A DNA stretch of 64,000 nt from positions 1,426,001-1,490,000 of the forward strand of contig OY760427.1 in the NCBI GenBank assembly GCA_963663495.1. The letters are read 5' to 3'. The stretch comes from G963663495 sp963663495 (lineage in GTDB: Bacteria; Bacteroidota; Rhodothermia; Rhodothermales; Bin80). The translations under genes and the position numbers were made by a program. Positions 55,753-64,000 of the stretch are shown piece after piece. Positions within the stretch are counted from its first letter, which is position 1. Every line of letters begins with the position of its first letter. The notes under the pieces were generated by a model, which saw only the letters and a program-made list of their open reading frames with translations, was not told the origin of the DNA and ran no database searches.

Positions 55753-58700
55753 ATGACGTTACGAAGAGCATGGATAGGCATCGGCACCGTAGCGGCTGTG
55801 ATTATATGCATCGTGATTTGGGGGCAAGATGGCGCGGAGGAGTATCCCGTTGCGTTACGCACGCAGAAGCAGCAGCGCATGGCGTCCTATGGCCATCCCG
55901 ATGAATTTCTCCGGTACCACGCGGACATTCGATCCTCGGAGGATGGTGCATCGTATCCGCCCAATTACCAGATGGCGGAGTATAACAAGGCTATATCCCG
56001 GCGCAAGACTCCGGGAGTGTCAATAGGTTGGGTGGAGCGAGGGCCGGCCAACGTGCCGGGACGCACGCGGGCTCTGGTGGTGGATCCCGAGGATCCGAGC
56101 GGCAATACCTGGTTTTCGGGAGGGGTTAGCGGCGGACTGTGGAAGACGACTGATTTGGGGTTTACTTGGGAAAATATGACAGATCATCTCCCGAATCTGT
56201 CTGTATCGGCATTGGCAATTACGGAGACAGATCCGGCAGTGATATTCATGGGAACGGGTGAGGGGTTCGGAAACATTGGTGGAGTCACAGGTGCAGGCAT
56301 TTTCAGGTCGGATGATAAAGGGGCTTCATGGCTGCAGCTGCCGGCTACGGCAACGGATGAACACTTCCGTTGGGTTAACCGGTTGGCGGTGGATCCGTCC
56401 GATGGCTATACGCTCGTAGCAGCTACCAATACCGGCATTTTCAGGACATCCGATGGCGGATTGACATGGGCTGAGTCCTATCTCGCTCCGAATAACATTC
56501 GGGTACAGGACCTGCGGGCGAATCCGGAGGATTTTCAGATTCAGTATGCAACCGTGAATAGTACGGCGGTGCTCAAGTCAGTAGACGGAGGACAGAGTTG
56601 GAAGGTTGTACTGGATGATTTCGTAACAACTCCGGGTCGGATGGAGTTGGCAATCGCTCCATCCAATCCTGACGTAGTGTACGTGGCGGCCGATGCCGGA
56701 AGTGCCGGATCACTGTACCAGTCTCGCGATGCTGGCCAGACCTGGCTGGCATTGCTGGAGTCTGAGAATCAAGAATGGATCGGCCCCCAGGGCTGGTATG
56801 ATATGGCCATGGCGGTGCATCCCTACGATGATTCTCGTCTTTATCTGGGAGGGGTTTCCCTCTGGACTACCAGGGTTGGTAGTACCGGAACAAGGCGTCG
56901 GCATCTCACTGAATTTCAGGAGGTCGGGACGGACGTTTTCATGTCATTCATCAGGTTTCAAGGCAATTATTTTGGAGGAATCCTGCTGACAGGAGACGGG
57001 GAAGAGCAGGCTTCAGGGTATTCCCAGATTTCCCCGGAAGACTATCGGTCGATTGAGATTCGCTTTGGAGAGGGCTTGACCCAGAAGGCGCATCGGTTTA
57101 CGGTATCGCCGCGCGACGGCACCGATCGTGACGGTGGTGCGGGTGTGCAACTGGGCTCGTATCGGTACAGAGATTACGTGGATGTTCCGTTCGAGGCTTG
57201 GGATATTGATGCCAATCGTCAGCTCATGGTCTCCTTTCGTGATCAGGCAGACGATGGTGTGTACAACCTGATTCACTCGAGTACCAGCGGGCAACGCGAC
57301 ACCCAGAGCCGGGAATATATCATCATACACGACTTGCCCTACGATGCGAATGCGCCTCATCAGAATCTGAATCGTAATGGTGGGGTTCGGGTGCGGTTCA
57401 TGTATTTTCTTTGGCCCGTTCTGGCGGACGGAGCAGGGTGGGATGCGACAGCCCTGCCTGCCTCCACGCTGCGTGTGGTGGCATCAGATATTACTGTTGG
57501 AAGTCACTCTGCCCGGCTCCATCCCCAAAACAATGCGGTACATGTAGACCATCACTCGCTGCAACTGATACCGATAGACAGGTCTACCGGTACCTTCAGA
57601 GTTATAGGTACCAACGATGGCGGCGTGGTGTTATCAATCAATAATGGGCAGAGCATGCGACATGTCGGGAACGGTTATAACACGACGCAATTCTACGGGG
57701 TGGCGAAGCAGCCGGGCATTGAGACCTACATAGGCGGGACGCAGGACAACGGAACATGGATATCCGGCAACAGACCTGAAGTCTTTAGCAGGTGGCGCAG
57801 GCGGATAGGCGGTGACGGGTTTGATGCCGTTTGGCATGCCCGGGATTACAATCTTGTGCTCGGGTCTACGCAGTTTAATGGCATATGGAGGTCAACGAAT
57901 TTCGGGACTACGTTTCAGTACTCGGCCAGTGGACACTCTGACGCCCAAGGGGAAGCGCAGTTTGTTACCGTGTACGGTTACTCGCCGGAGCGCCCTGACA
58001 GAGTTTTTTCAGTAGGAGCCAGCGGAGTATGGGTCTCGCGGGATTTTGGCCGGAGCTGGGAGGGGGTACTCCTGCACGAGGATGATTGGATCAGCAGCGG
58101 CACCGGCAGCGGCAAGGTGGAGGTGTCTCTTGCTAATCCCGATGTGGTATGGGCTGGGTTCCGTATGGACAACACGCCTCCCCGGACTGGGCTCTTACAT
58201 CTTTCAATTGACGGCGGAAGAACTTTTAAGCCCACAAACGTTCCGGAGTTTGCCCCGCAGAGCTACATATCCGAAATTGCTACGCACCCCACAGTAGCCG
58301 GTGCGGCCTATGTGCTGTTTTCGGCCGTTGCTAACCCCAAGATTCTGAGGACTTCCGACTACGGAGAGACATGGGAAGACCTGTCAGGATTTGCGAGCGG
58401 TGCCCGGGAGAGTTCAAACGGGTTCCCGGATGTGGCAGTGCACGATTTCTTGGTCATGCCCGATTCGCCGTCCCATTTTTGGGCGGCCACGGAAATCGGC
58501 TTGTTTGAGTCCGTGGACGCAGGGAGCACCTGGCACTATGCGGACAACGGGCTTCCTGCAGTATTGATATGGCAGATGATGGTCCAGGATGACCAGATCA
58601 TCCTGGCAACGCACGGGCGGGGCATTTGGACTGTTGGCCTGCCTGAGGCAGTTGCGGCGGAGGAAGTGTCTGAACTACCCAAGTCCGTACTACTGGAGCA

Positions 58701-58944
58701 GAATTACCCGAATCCATTTTCCGCAGAGACGACCATTGACTTTGATCTTCCGGCGTCTTCCCAGGTGCGTGTGCGGGTCTTTGATGTTGCAGGAAGGGAG
58801 ATTGCGATGCTTGCAGATGCGCATTTCGTGGCGGGACGCCATCGCCTTGATTGGGATGCGACGGGTATCGCCAGCGGCCTGTACTACTATCGACTTGAGA
58901 CAGACGAGATGGTGCGTACCCGTACCATGATGCTTATCAAATAG
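55753..58944 (+). CDS. Secreted VPS10/BNR-repeat protein with type IX sorting domain (paralogue 2)
   Basis: A protein of 1,063 residues, colinear and roughly 75-80% identical by eye to the product at 20000-23182. The N-terminal hydrophobic segment is IGIGTVAAVIICIVIWGQDG. Asp-box repeats include SGGLWKTTDLGFTWE, GIFRSDDKGASW, GIFRTSDGGLTW and GLFESVDAGSTW. The C-terminal sorting domain (LEQNYPNPF, then SSQVRVRVFDVAGREIAMLA) is conserved. It is exported and probably cell-surface bound. It ends six bases from the convergent DUF5060-type gene, as in the duplicated locus, suggesting a functional pair. Confidence 0.85.
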   Translation: MTLRRAWIGIGTVAAVIICIVIWGQDGAEEYPVALRTQKQQRMASYGHPDEFLRYHADIRSSEDGASYPPNYQMAEYNKAISRRKTPGVSIGWVERGPANVPGRTRALVVDPEDPSGNTWFSGGVSGGLWKTTDLGFTWENMTDHLPNLSVSALAITETDPAVIFMGTGEGFGNIGGVTGAGIFRSDDKGASWLQLPATATDEHFRWVNRLAVDPSDGYTLVAATNTGIFRTSDGGLTWAESYLAPNNIRVQDLRANPEDFQIQYATVNSTAVLKSVDGGQSWKVVLDDFVTTPGRMELAIAPSNPDVVYVAADAGSAGSLYQSRDAGQTWLALLESENQEWIGPQGWYDMAMAVHPYDDSRLYLGGVSLWTTRVGSTGTRRRHLTEFQEVGTDVFMSFIRFQGNYFGGILLTGDGEEQASGYSQISPEDYRSIEIRFGEGLTQKAHRFTVSPRDGTDRDGGAGVQLGSYRYRDYVDVPFEAWDIDANRQLMVSFRDQADDGVYNLIHSSTSGQRDTQSREYIIIHDLPYDANAPHQNLNRNGGVRVRFMYFLWPVLADGAGWDATALPASTLRVVASDITVGSHSARLHPQNNAVHVDHHSLQLIPIDRSTGTFRVIGTNDGGVVLSINNGQSMRHVGNGYNTTQFYGVAKQPGIETYIGGTQDNGTWISGNRPEVFSRWRRRIGGDGFDAVWHARDYNLVLGSTQFNGIWRSTNFGTTFQYSASGHSDAQGEAQFVTVYGYSPERPDRVFSVGASGVWVSRDFGRSWEGVLLHEDDWISSGTGSGKVEVSLANPDVVWAGFRMDNTPPRTGLLHLSIDGGRTFKPTNVPEFAPQSYISEIATHPTVAGAAYVLFSAVANPKILRTSDYGETWEDLSGFASGARESSNGFPDVAVHDFLVMPDSPSHFWAATEIGLFESVDAGSTWHYADNGLPAVLIWQMMVQDDQIILATHGRGIWTVGLPEAVAAEEVSELPKSVLLEQNYPNPFSAETTIDFDLPASSQVRVRVFDVAGREIAMLADAHFVAGRHRLDWDATGIASGLYYYRLETDEMVRTRTMMLIK

Positions 58945-58950
58945 CGTCCA

Positions 58951-60765
58951 TCATGGTACCTGCCTGGTCAGCACGGCGGCTGCGTCACCACGGAACGGTG
59001 CAGGCCCCACGGTTAGTCCGCGGGCCGAAGATGCTGTTATCCCGCCCTCATGGTGCGTACCGGTGGCAGGGTTCAGCCACCGGATGTTCCATGAGCCGCT
59101 GACTGTGATCAGAGTGCTGCCGCCGGATGGCAGGTAGACGCTGAACAGGTCTTCCTCGCGATGCGCCAGAACAAATGCCTCGCTACCGCCCGCCAACAAT
59201 GTGTCAGCTGGGTCCATCAGTTGAAACGGGATCTCCTGCTCAAAAAAGGCCAGTGCAATTCCGGCATCGCTCCAGAAGGTTGACCGACTCCGCCAGTCCT
59301 CCAAGTTCAGGTCATTGTGCGGGTTCTGATACCCGAAGTAGTATTCCACGCCGCCTCCTCCAGCCATCAGGTTTCCCCAGAGCACTCGTTGACGAATCAG
59401 TTCCCGGTTGCTGTTTGGTCCGTCCGGCGTAACGCCAATAGTGTGAGGACCTTGCTCATCGTTGGCGACCACCCATGGCTTGTGCGCATTCGCCGACGCA
59501 TGAATCCATTCCAGCGTTTCTCTTCGGACATTCTCCGGGTGGGACTGGAGGGAAGCACCATCAAGTCCTGGTTCAATGCCCAGAAGGGGAGTGTACACCG
59601 GATGCTTCTGGTCGGGATAGCTGTGAATGACCACCGGATGGTCGTACGTATCAATGGTGTGCAGGTATTCGATACCATCACGAACTTGCCATTGGATGGG
59701 ATCCTGTAGCTCCTCCCATAGGTCATTTTCTTCACCGAGATTCCAGTTCAGTGCGTTGTGATGGGCGAAGCGAGCTACCAGCTCACGGTAGTACAACTTT
59801 CTTAAGGGGCCCAACGCCCCGCCGTCAAGCAGCTGGTCATTCTCGGTCTCCTGTGTCTTGAAATGCAGAAACAGCCCCAAACTGTCCGCGTGCGTGAATA
59901 TGATATTCCATTGGGCCAGCTTGGAGACATCGTAGCGGTCGAATATATCCGCACGGACGAAAGGCCACACATCACGCCCGTCGCCTTCAATATTCAACGT
60001 TAGAAAGGAGATGGCATTGGCGCCTGTGCTGGCCAGATAGTTGAGAGCGCCGATAAGGGCGCGCCCCTTTGTCCCATGCCATGCTGGGTCACCGGGATTC
60101 CAATCCTCCAGGTGGGGTGTGTACCGATGCAGTGTTGTCGTTGGGGCTTCACCGGCGCGCTGGACGCCAGGGGCGGTCATGGCTTCTGTGCCGTCAAAAT
60201 CCACATAGGCGAGCAGATTTTCCGGACTGTCTGCACCAGCTTTGACAAAGTAGTCCCCGTTGTCGAATCGCAGATAACGCTCGCCTACGTAGCGGAGCAT
60301 GCCCTTAGCGCGAAAATCCCTACCGGATTTGTCGGTCTCTGTGATGCTAATCGCTCCGCGCGCGCCATCAAAGAATACCGGAAATCCGGCGTCGGGATCG
60401 GTGCTCAGCGCTACATCGGTGCCCTCGCGGAATGATGCACGGTATTCCCACCGGCCTGTCTCCTCTGGAATAAAGTGTACCCGCCACACATTCCCGTCCG
60501 TCGCTCCTGTTTCGGCTGCGTCACCATCTGCAGCAAAGAAACCTGGAACCACATAGGTCTTGCCGCTTTCGCTGTGCGTCACGGTGAGCATCAGGCGATA
60601 ATTCCGGAACGGATTGGTTGCGGCCATCTCGCTGGAAGCAGGGCCTGCAAAGTCAATGGTGACCGGGTGATAGCGCTGCAGCGAACCTGTCACGGACCCG
60701 GATTGTGGCGGCTCGCAGAAAGATGCCCACAGTATACAGGCGCACAACAGCATGGTACGGTTCAT
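58951..60765 (-). CDS. DUF5060-type putative glycoside hydrolase (lipoprotein or secreted)
   Basis: A protein of 604 residues. MNRTMLLCACILWASFCEPP is a signal peptide, perhaps a lipobox ending at Cys17. A beta-rich DUF5060-like domain (about 28-125: VTIDFAGPASSEM, then FRNYRLMLTVTHSESGKTYV and EETGRWEYRASFREGTDVAL) is followed by a TIM-barrel-like domain (about 165-510: KAGADSPENLLAYVDFDG, LNWNLGEENDLWEE with likely catalytic Glu, WVVANDEQGPHTIGV with a second acidic pair). A C-terminal beta domain (VYLPSGGSTLITVSGSWNIR) ends the protein. The ATG at 60765 has GGAG upstream; a Met 20 codons earlier is less likely. A broken copy is at 23189-27573. Confidence 0.82.
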   Translation of the reverse strand: MNRTMLLCACILWASFCEPPQSGSVTGSLQRYHPVTIDFAGPASSEMAATNPFRNYRLMLTVTHSESGKTYVVPGFFAADGDAAETGATDGNVWRVHFIPEETGRWEYRASFREGTDVALSTDPDAGFPVFFDGARGAISITETDKSGRDFRAKGMLRYVGERYLRFDNGDYFVKAGADSPENLLAYVDFDGTEAMTAPGVQRAGEAPTTTLHRYTPHLEDWNPGDPAWHGTKGRALIGALNYLASTGANAISFLTLNIEGDGRDVWPFVRADIFDRYDVSKLAQWNIIFTHADSLGLFLHFKTQETENDQLLDGGALGPLRKLYYRELVARFAHHNALNWNLGEENDLWEELQDPIQWQVRDGIEYLHTIDTYDHPVVIHSYPDQKHPVYTPLLGIEPGLDGASLQSHPENVRRETLEWIHASANAHKPWVVANDEQGPHTIGVTPDGPNSNRELIRQRVLWGNLMAGGGGVEYYFGYQNPHNDLNLEDWRSRSTFWSDAGIALAFFEQEIPFQLMDPADTLLAGGSEAFVLAHREEDLFSVYLPSGGSTLITVSGSWNIRWLNPATGTHHEGGITASSARGLTVGPAPFRGDAAAVLTRQVP

Positions 60766-60834
60766 GGGAAAATCTCCGTTATGTGTTTGGGTTTGGTACC
60801 TTGCTTCACAAATAAAGCATAGCAATCGCAGACA

Positions 60835-61647
60835 ATGAACACATCACCGTTTGACCTTGAAGGCCGGGTAGCGATAGTGACCGGCACGAGTCGAGGCCTC
60901 GGGCAATACATGGGACGGGCTCTTGCGCGGGCAGGGGCGGACCTCGTCATCACCAGTCGGGATGCCGGCCGGCTGGCAGACTTTGCCGACGAAATAGCAA
61001 CCATGGGGCGCAATGTGTTGCCGCTGGAACTGGATGTGCGCTGTAATGAGAGTATCCGGTGTATGGCAGATGTGGTGCGGGAACAGTGGGGGCGCGCGGA
61101 TATCCTGATCAACAATGCAGGATGCAATATCCGTAAACCCGCACTTGATGTTACGCAGGAGGACTGGACGACCATCTTGGACACCAATCTACGCGGAACA
61201 TTCTTCGTGGCCCAGGCCATCGCACCGCTCATGATTGCAGCAGGCTACGGCAGGATCATAAATATCGGGTCAGTAACCTGCGTGGCTGGGTATGCCGGAT
61301 TCGGCCCGTATTGTGCGAGCCGGGGAGGGGTAAAGCAGATGACGATGTCTCTCGCGTGCGACTGGGGTGGGAACGGCGTGACGGTGAATTGCCTCGCTCC
61401 CGGCTGGTTCAGGACAGCACAGAATGATGCCTTATATCGTGACCCGTCCTTCGTTGCCGCTCTTGAAGTACGGATTCCTGTTCAGAGACCTGGGCATCCC
61501 ACGGATCTTGATGGTGCTGTAGTGTTCCTGGCCTCTGAGTCGAGCAGATACATCACGGGTCAGACGCTGCTGGTAGACGGCGGCTTTTCTACGGGCGCGA
61601 TCCGTGCGATTGATACATCAGCAGTTTCTAATGCTGCTGCGTCCTGA
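60835..61647 (+). CDS. SDR-family oxidoreductase with Y-x3-R instead of Y-x3-K
   Basis: A protein of 270 residues, resembling gluconate 5-dehydrogenase/KduD-type enzymes: TGTSRGLG at 16-23, NNAG, Ser146, Tyr159, then Arg163 where the catalytic Lys belongs (YCASRGGVKQ). The codon is CGG. The C-terminal LLVDGGFSTGAIR is normal. It is divergent from the DUF5060-type gene across 70 bases, which must contain both promoters. It would act on a sugar or sugar acid; loss of the Lys may lower or change activity. Confidence 0.82.
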   Translation: MNTSPFDLEGRVAIVTGTSRGLGQYMGRALARAGADLVITSRDAGRLADFADEIATMGRNVLPLELDVRCNESIRCMADVVREQWGRADILINNAGCNIRKPALDVTQEDWTTILDTNLRGTFFVAQAIAPLMIAAGYGRIINIGSVTCVAGYAGFGPYCASRGGVKQMTMSLACDWGGNGVTVNCLAPGWFRTAQNDALYRDPSFVAALEVRIPVQRPGHPTDLDGAVVFLASESSRYITGQTLLVDGGFSTGAIRAIDTSAVSNAAAS

Positions 61648-61656
61648 CACCTTGCC

Positions 61657-64000
61657 CTGCCCTGTACCCATAAATCATCCATCACGGTTCGTCATTGTTC
61701 GTCAGGTATGGTCAAATATCGCTGGCATGGCTGTCGGAATATCTCGGGTATTTCGGCCTAACAGGTATGGTGTGTGACTTGAGGTGAATAATGCCATCCT
61801 CTCGTGCGGATACGCGATCTCTTCCTGCGCCGCTTCCCTTGGCGCTGCATTGCCTACATCCACGAACCCTCGGCTGCAGTCTCCTGGCGATACTTCTGCC
61901 TCCAGTAATTCAACGGTCCGTACGAGATGCCCTGCTCTGCGCAAGACGCCGCTGCGGACCGGGTCCTTTCGTTATACTGCTCTACCAGCGGAAACATCTC
62001 TTCCGCCGTACGTCTGGGCTGTACTAGGTGGTCCGGGGTCTGGGTTCTCACGTCTACGGGTAAGCTCTACAGAACCCGTCACCTAATCAAGATGCAAGTT
62101 CACCGCACGCTCACGCAGGTGTAGCCACTGGGGCATAGGCCCACATCAGGCAGGTTGATATGCCATTTATATGAACCCAGATGAATGAACAACGCACAAT
62201 CCCGTGCGAACATGCACTCAATTGTTCGTCTCTCTCGTATTGCCTACCGAACCCTCGGCTGCAGTCTCCTGGCGATACTTCTGCCTCCAGTAATTCAACG
62301 GTCCGTACGAGATGCCCTGCTCTCGTATCCCAATGTCATTAGGTGTAACCTCTCTAGGCCACGCCACATGATCTGGTAACCCACCGGTCCATCACGAGTG
62401 CGGTTCTGATAACCGCCGAGCACCGCTACGATCAGGATAGCAGCTCCCAAAGTACTGGGCTTCGGCAGCTTTACCCGTGCTGCATATCCATCCAAGAATC
62501 GCAGCTCCATCTCCGTGAAAAAGACATCCGCGTCCAGCTCCGGCACCTCCCGACCCAATTGCACCAAGGTCATGACGCGCCAGGATATCACACAATACAT
62601 CGTTATTGCTCGCTGCAGACGCAACGAGGTACGCAGACCCAAACGCTCTACCTTGCACCCGCTCTTGAGCACGCGGAAGAAGTCTTCCACCCGCCACCGC
62701 TTGAGATACATTGCCAACACCCGCCGTGCATCCGCTACGCTCCCTACCTCCATGCTGGTCAATAGCATCCACTCCACCGGCAGCGCATCCCCCGGAGGCT
62801 CCACCTCCAACACATGCACCCCGTACATCACCACCGGCTCCTCCTCGTTCTTCGGATCCGGCAACAAGAACCTCCCGTAGCGTACCTCCGCATTGACCAT
62901 CCGGTAACTGCGACCCTTCCGTGCCTGCTTGCGCGCCTGCTTCTTGCGCGCCGTCACCCGCTGTATCTCTATCTCCACATTCCCCGGAGCCTTACCACTG
63001 CGCATTACCGCAAACAGCTTGCGATCATGCTTCGCTCGTATTCAATACCTCCGCCTTACCCTGTCTGCGCTGCTCGGCAAACATAGCAAAGCTGTCCGCC
63101 TCCCGGTCCGCAACACAGATCACCTGCGTCTCGCCGGACAGCTCCTCCGCCGCCTCGCATATATCCTTGAACCCGTCTATCCACTGCTGCGTCCGCGGAA
63201 CATGCGGACCCTCCTCCAGATCCTTGAAGCTGCCACGCAACACCCCCAACGTCAATCCATCCTCCGTCACCACCAGCGTCGCATGCAACGGCAACCCCAG
63301 CGTCTTCGCCGTCGTCTGATTACTCCCTATTACCTCCAAATCCGTACACGCCGGCCGCGTACTGTACCGCAACTTCGTCGTGTCCCGGATGCATAACACG
63401 GTCTCCTGACTACGCATGCGCTCTATCGTACGCCCACGATGCGGCGCCAATATGTTCTCCGGCGTTACCGTTTTGTCCTTCTTGCTCTCCAATAACCGGT
63501 AATGCCCCTTCACCGCCGCGCGGTCCGCATCCGTATGCGCGGTAATGCTGTGGCCTATCACATCGGCCAACATGGACGTACTCTTTACCAGTCGCACAGA
63601 CAACCGCCTGTCTCCCAATGGCGCTCCGCCAAACTCCGTTTCGGCCCACTGCGCACTGTCAATCCCCTCGTGTGGATCCCTCACCGGACGCAACTCCTCC
63701 TCCGGTACCCTCAAGGTCCCGCGCCATTCTTTGTCCAACTCGTATACATACAGCCCCTTGGGATCCTCTTCCTTTGCCTCCTTGTGCCGCTTTCCGCCTG
63801 CGGTATGGCCGATCAATACAAAATTGTTCACCTCAAAACACGCTCCTTCCCCTTGGGGATCCACATACGTTTCGACAACCCAGGGACGGTAACAGTACCG
63901 TGCCTGAAAATCATCCGCCAACCGTCTCAATACCTTACCCAGTACATGGCTGGCCAAATCCTGACACTGCCCCCATATCAGAAAACGACTCAAACACACC
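61657..64000 (-). mobile_element. IS4/DruA type 2 element, second copy (runs off the right edge)
   Basis: The tip CTGCCCTGTACCCATAAATC starts at 61657 and matches the right end of 28150-40264 in reverse. The preceding bases ACCTTGCC resemble the target GCCTTGCA of the first copy. It contains the IS66-tnpA-derived end (61657-62115), a small duplicated piece of it (62238-62330) and a frameshifted transposase. Confidence 0.75.
62340..63999 (-). pseudogene. DruA-IS4 fusion transposase type 2, copy 2 (frameshifted, partial)
   Basis: Two frames join: 63025-63999 (DruA-like end, CIRDTTKLRYSTRP, CVADREADSFAMF) and 62340-63005 (YLKRWRVEDFFRVLK to the C-terminus). One extra A near 63040 (ATTGAATACG for ATTGATACG) shifts the frame, and a 15-base repeat unit is missing just after it. 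The C-terminus is altered by the duplicated piece at 62238-62330. The N-terminus lies beyond the window. Confidence 0.8.

Noticed and set aside
40264..61657. A 21-kb composite transposon between the two inverted type 2 elements
   Set aside because: The left copy has its own exact target duplication, so the inverted arrangement needs no joint movement; no duplication brackets the whole block.

Overview
The window looks like part of the chromosome of a Rhodothermota/Balneolota-type bacterium (Bacteroidota/FCB group). Two proteins of about 1,060 residues (20000-23182 and 55753-58944) end in a type IX secretion sorting domain beginning LEQNYPNPF, a motif characteristic of that group. The IlvD protein is also of the Bacteroidota type. 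No rRNA, tRNA or CRISPR array was seen.

Roughly two thirds of the DNA is mobile, nested and partly decayed. From 1 to 19.5 kb there are: an IS66 copy running off the left edge; an IS256-like two-gene element (transposase plus a catalytically degenerate paralogue) interrupted by an ISNCY element with a 6-bp target duplication; an eroded accessory patch (HEPN protein, relaxase fragment, integrase fragment, YjzC-like protein); an IS4/DruA-fusion fragment hit by IS66; an IS1634 element hit by an intact IS4/DruA element; a TnpB fragment; and an IS5-like gene split by IS1380.

From 20 to 27.6 kb lies a VPS10-like secreted protein followed by a convergent, broken DUF5060-type gene. That gene is split by a 3.7-kb composite element with an exact 8-bp target duplication. 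The composite holds an intact TnpB, a mini-element, a fragment of a type IIG methylase and an IS1595-family element carrying the 3' end of a C5 cytosine methyltransferase. From 27.6 to 41.6 kb is a Russian doll, with an exact target duplication at each of the three inner insertions: IS1595, containing an IS4/DruA element, containing a 9-kb IS256-like element, containing a second IS4/DruA element. The 9-kb element also carries 3.6 kb of higher-order repeats.

The region 41.7-61.6 kb is the more normal part: a Tat-exported Gfo/Idh/MocA oxidoreductase, a HAD-like protein, a minus-strand operon (SDR, FAH-type hydrolase, GntP permease, IlvD-type dehydratase, zinc alcohol dehydrogenase; start/stop overlaps at two junctions) that fits sugar-acid catabolism, a NEW3-like membrane-anchored protein, the second VPS10-like gene with an intact convergent DUF5060-type glycosidase, and another SDR. 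It is interrupted at 43.0-45.8 kb by a second TnpB composite and closed by a second IS4/DruA copy that runs off the right edge.

The most unusual signals are: (i) a family of about 170-bp elements with GGGAGTTATAT inverted ends and 8-bp target duplications, in which the ends themselves supply the start and stop codons of a small ORF; (ii) TnpB RNA-guided nuclease genes carried between the same kind of ends; and (iii) an IS256-like element with a conserved, catalytically dead transposase paralogue and a structured repeat field.
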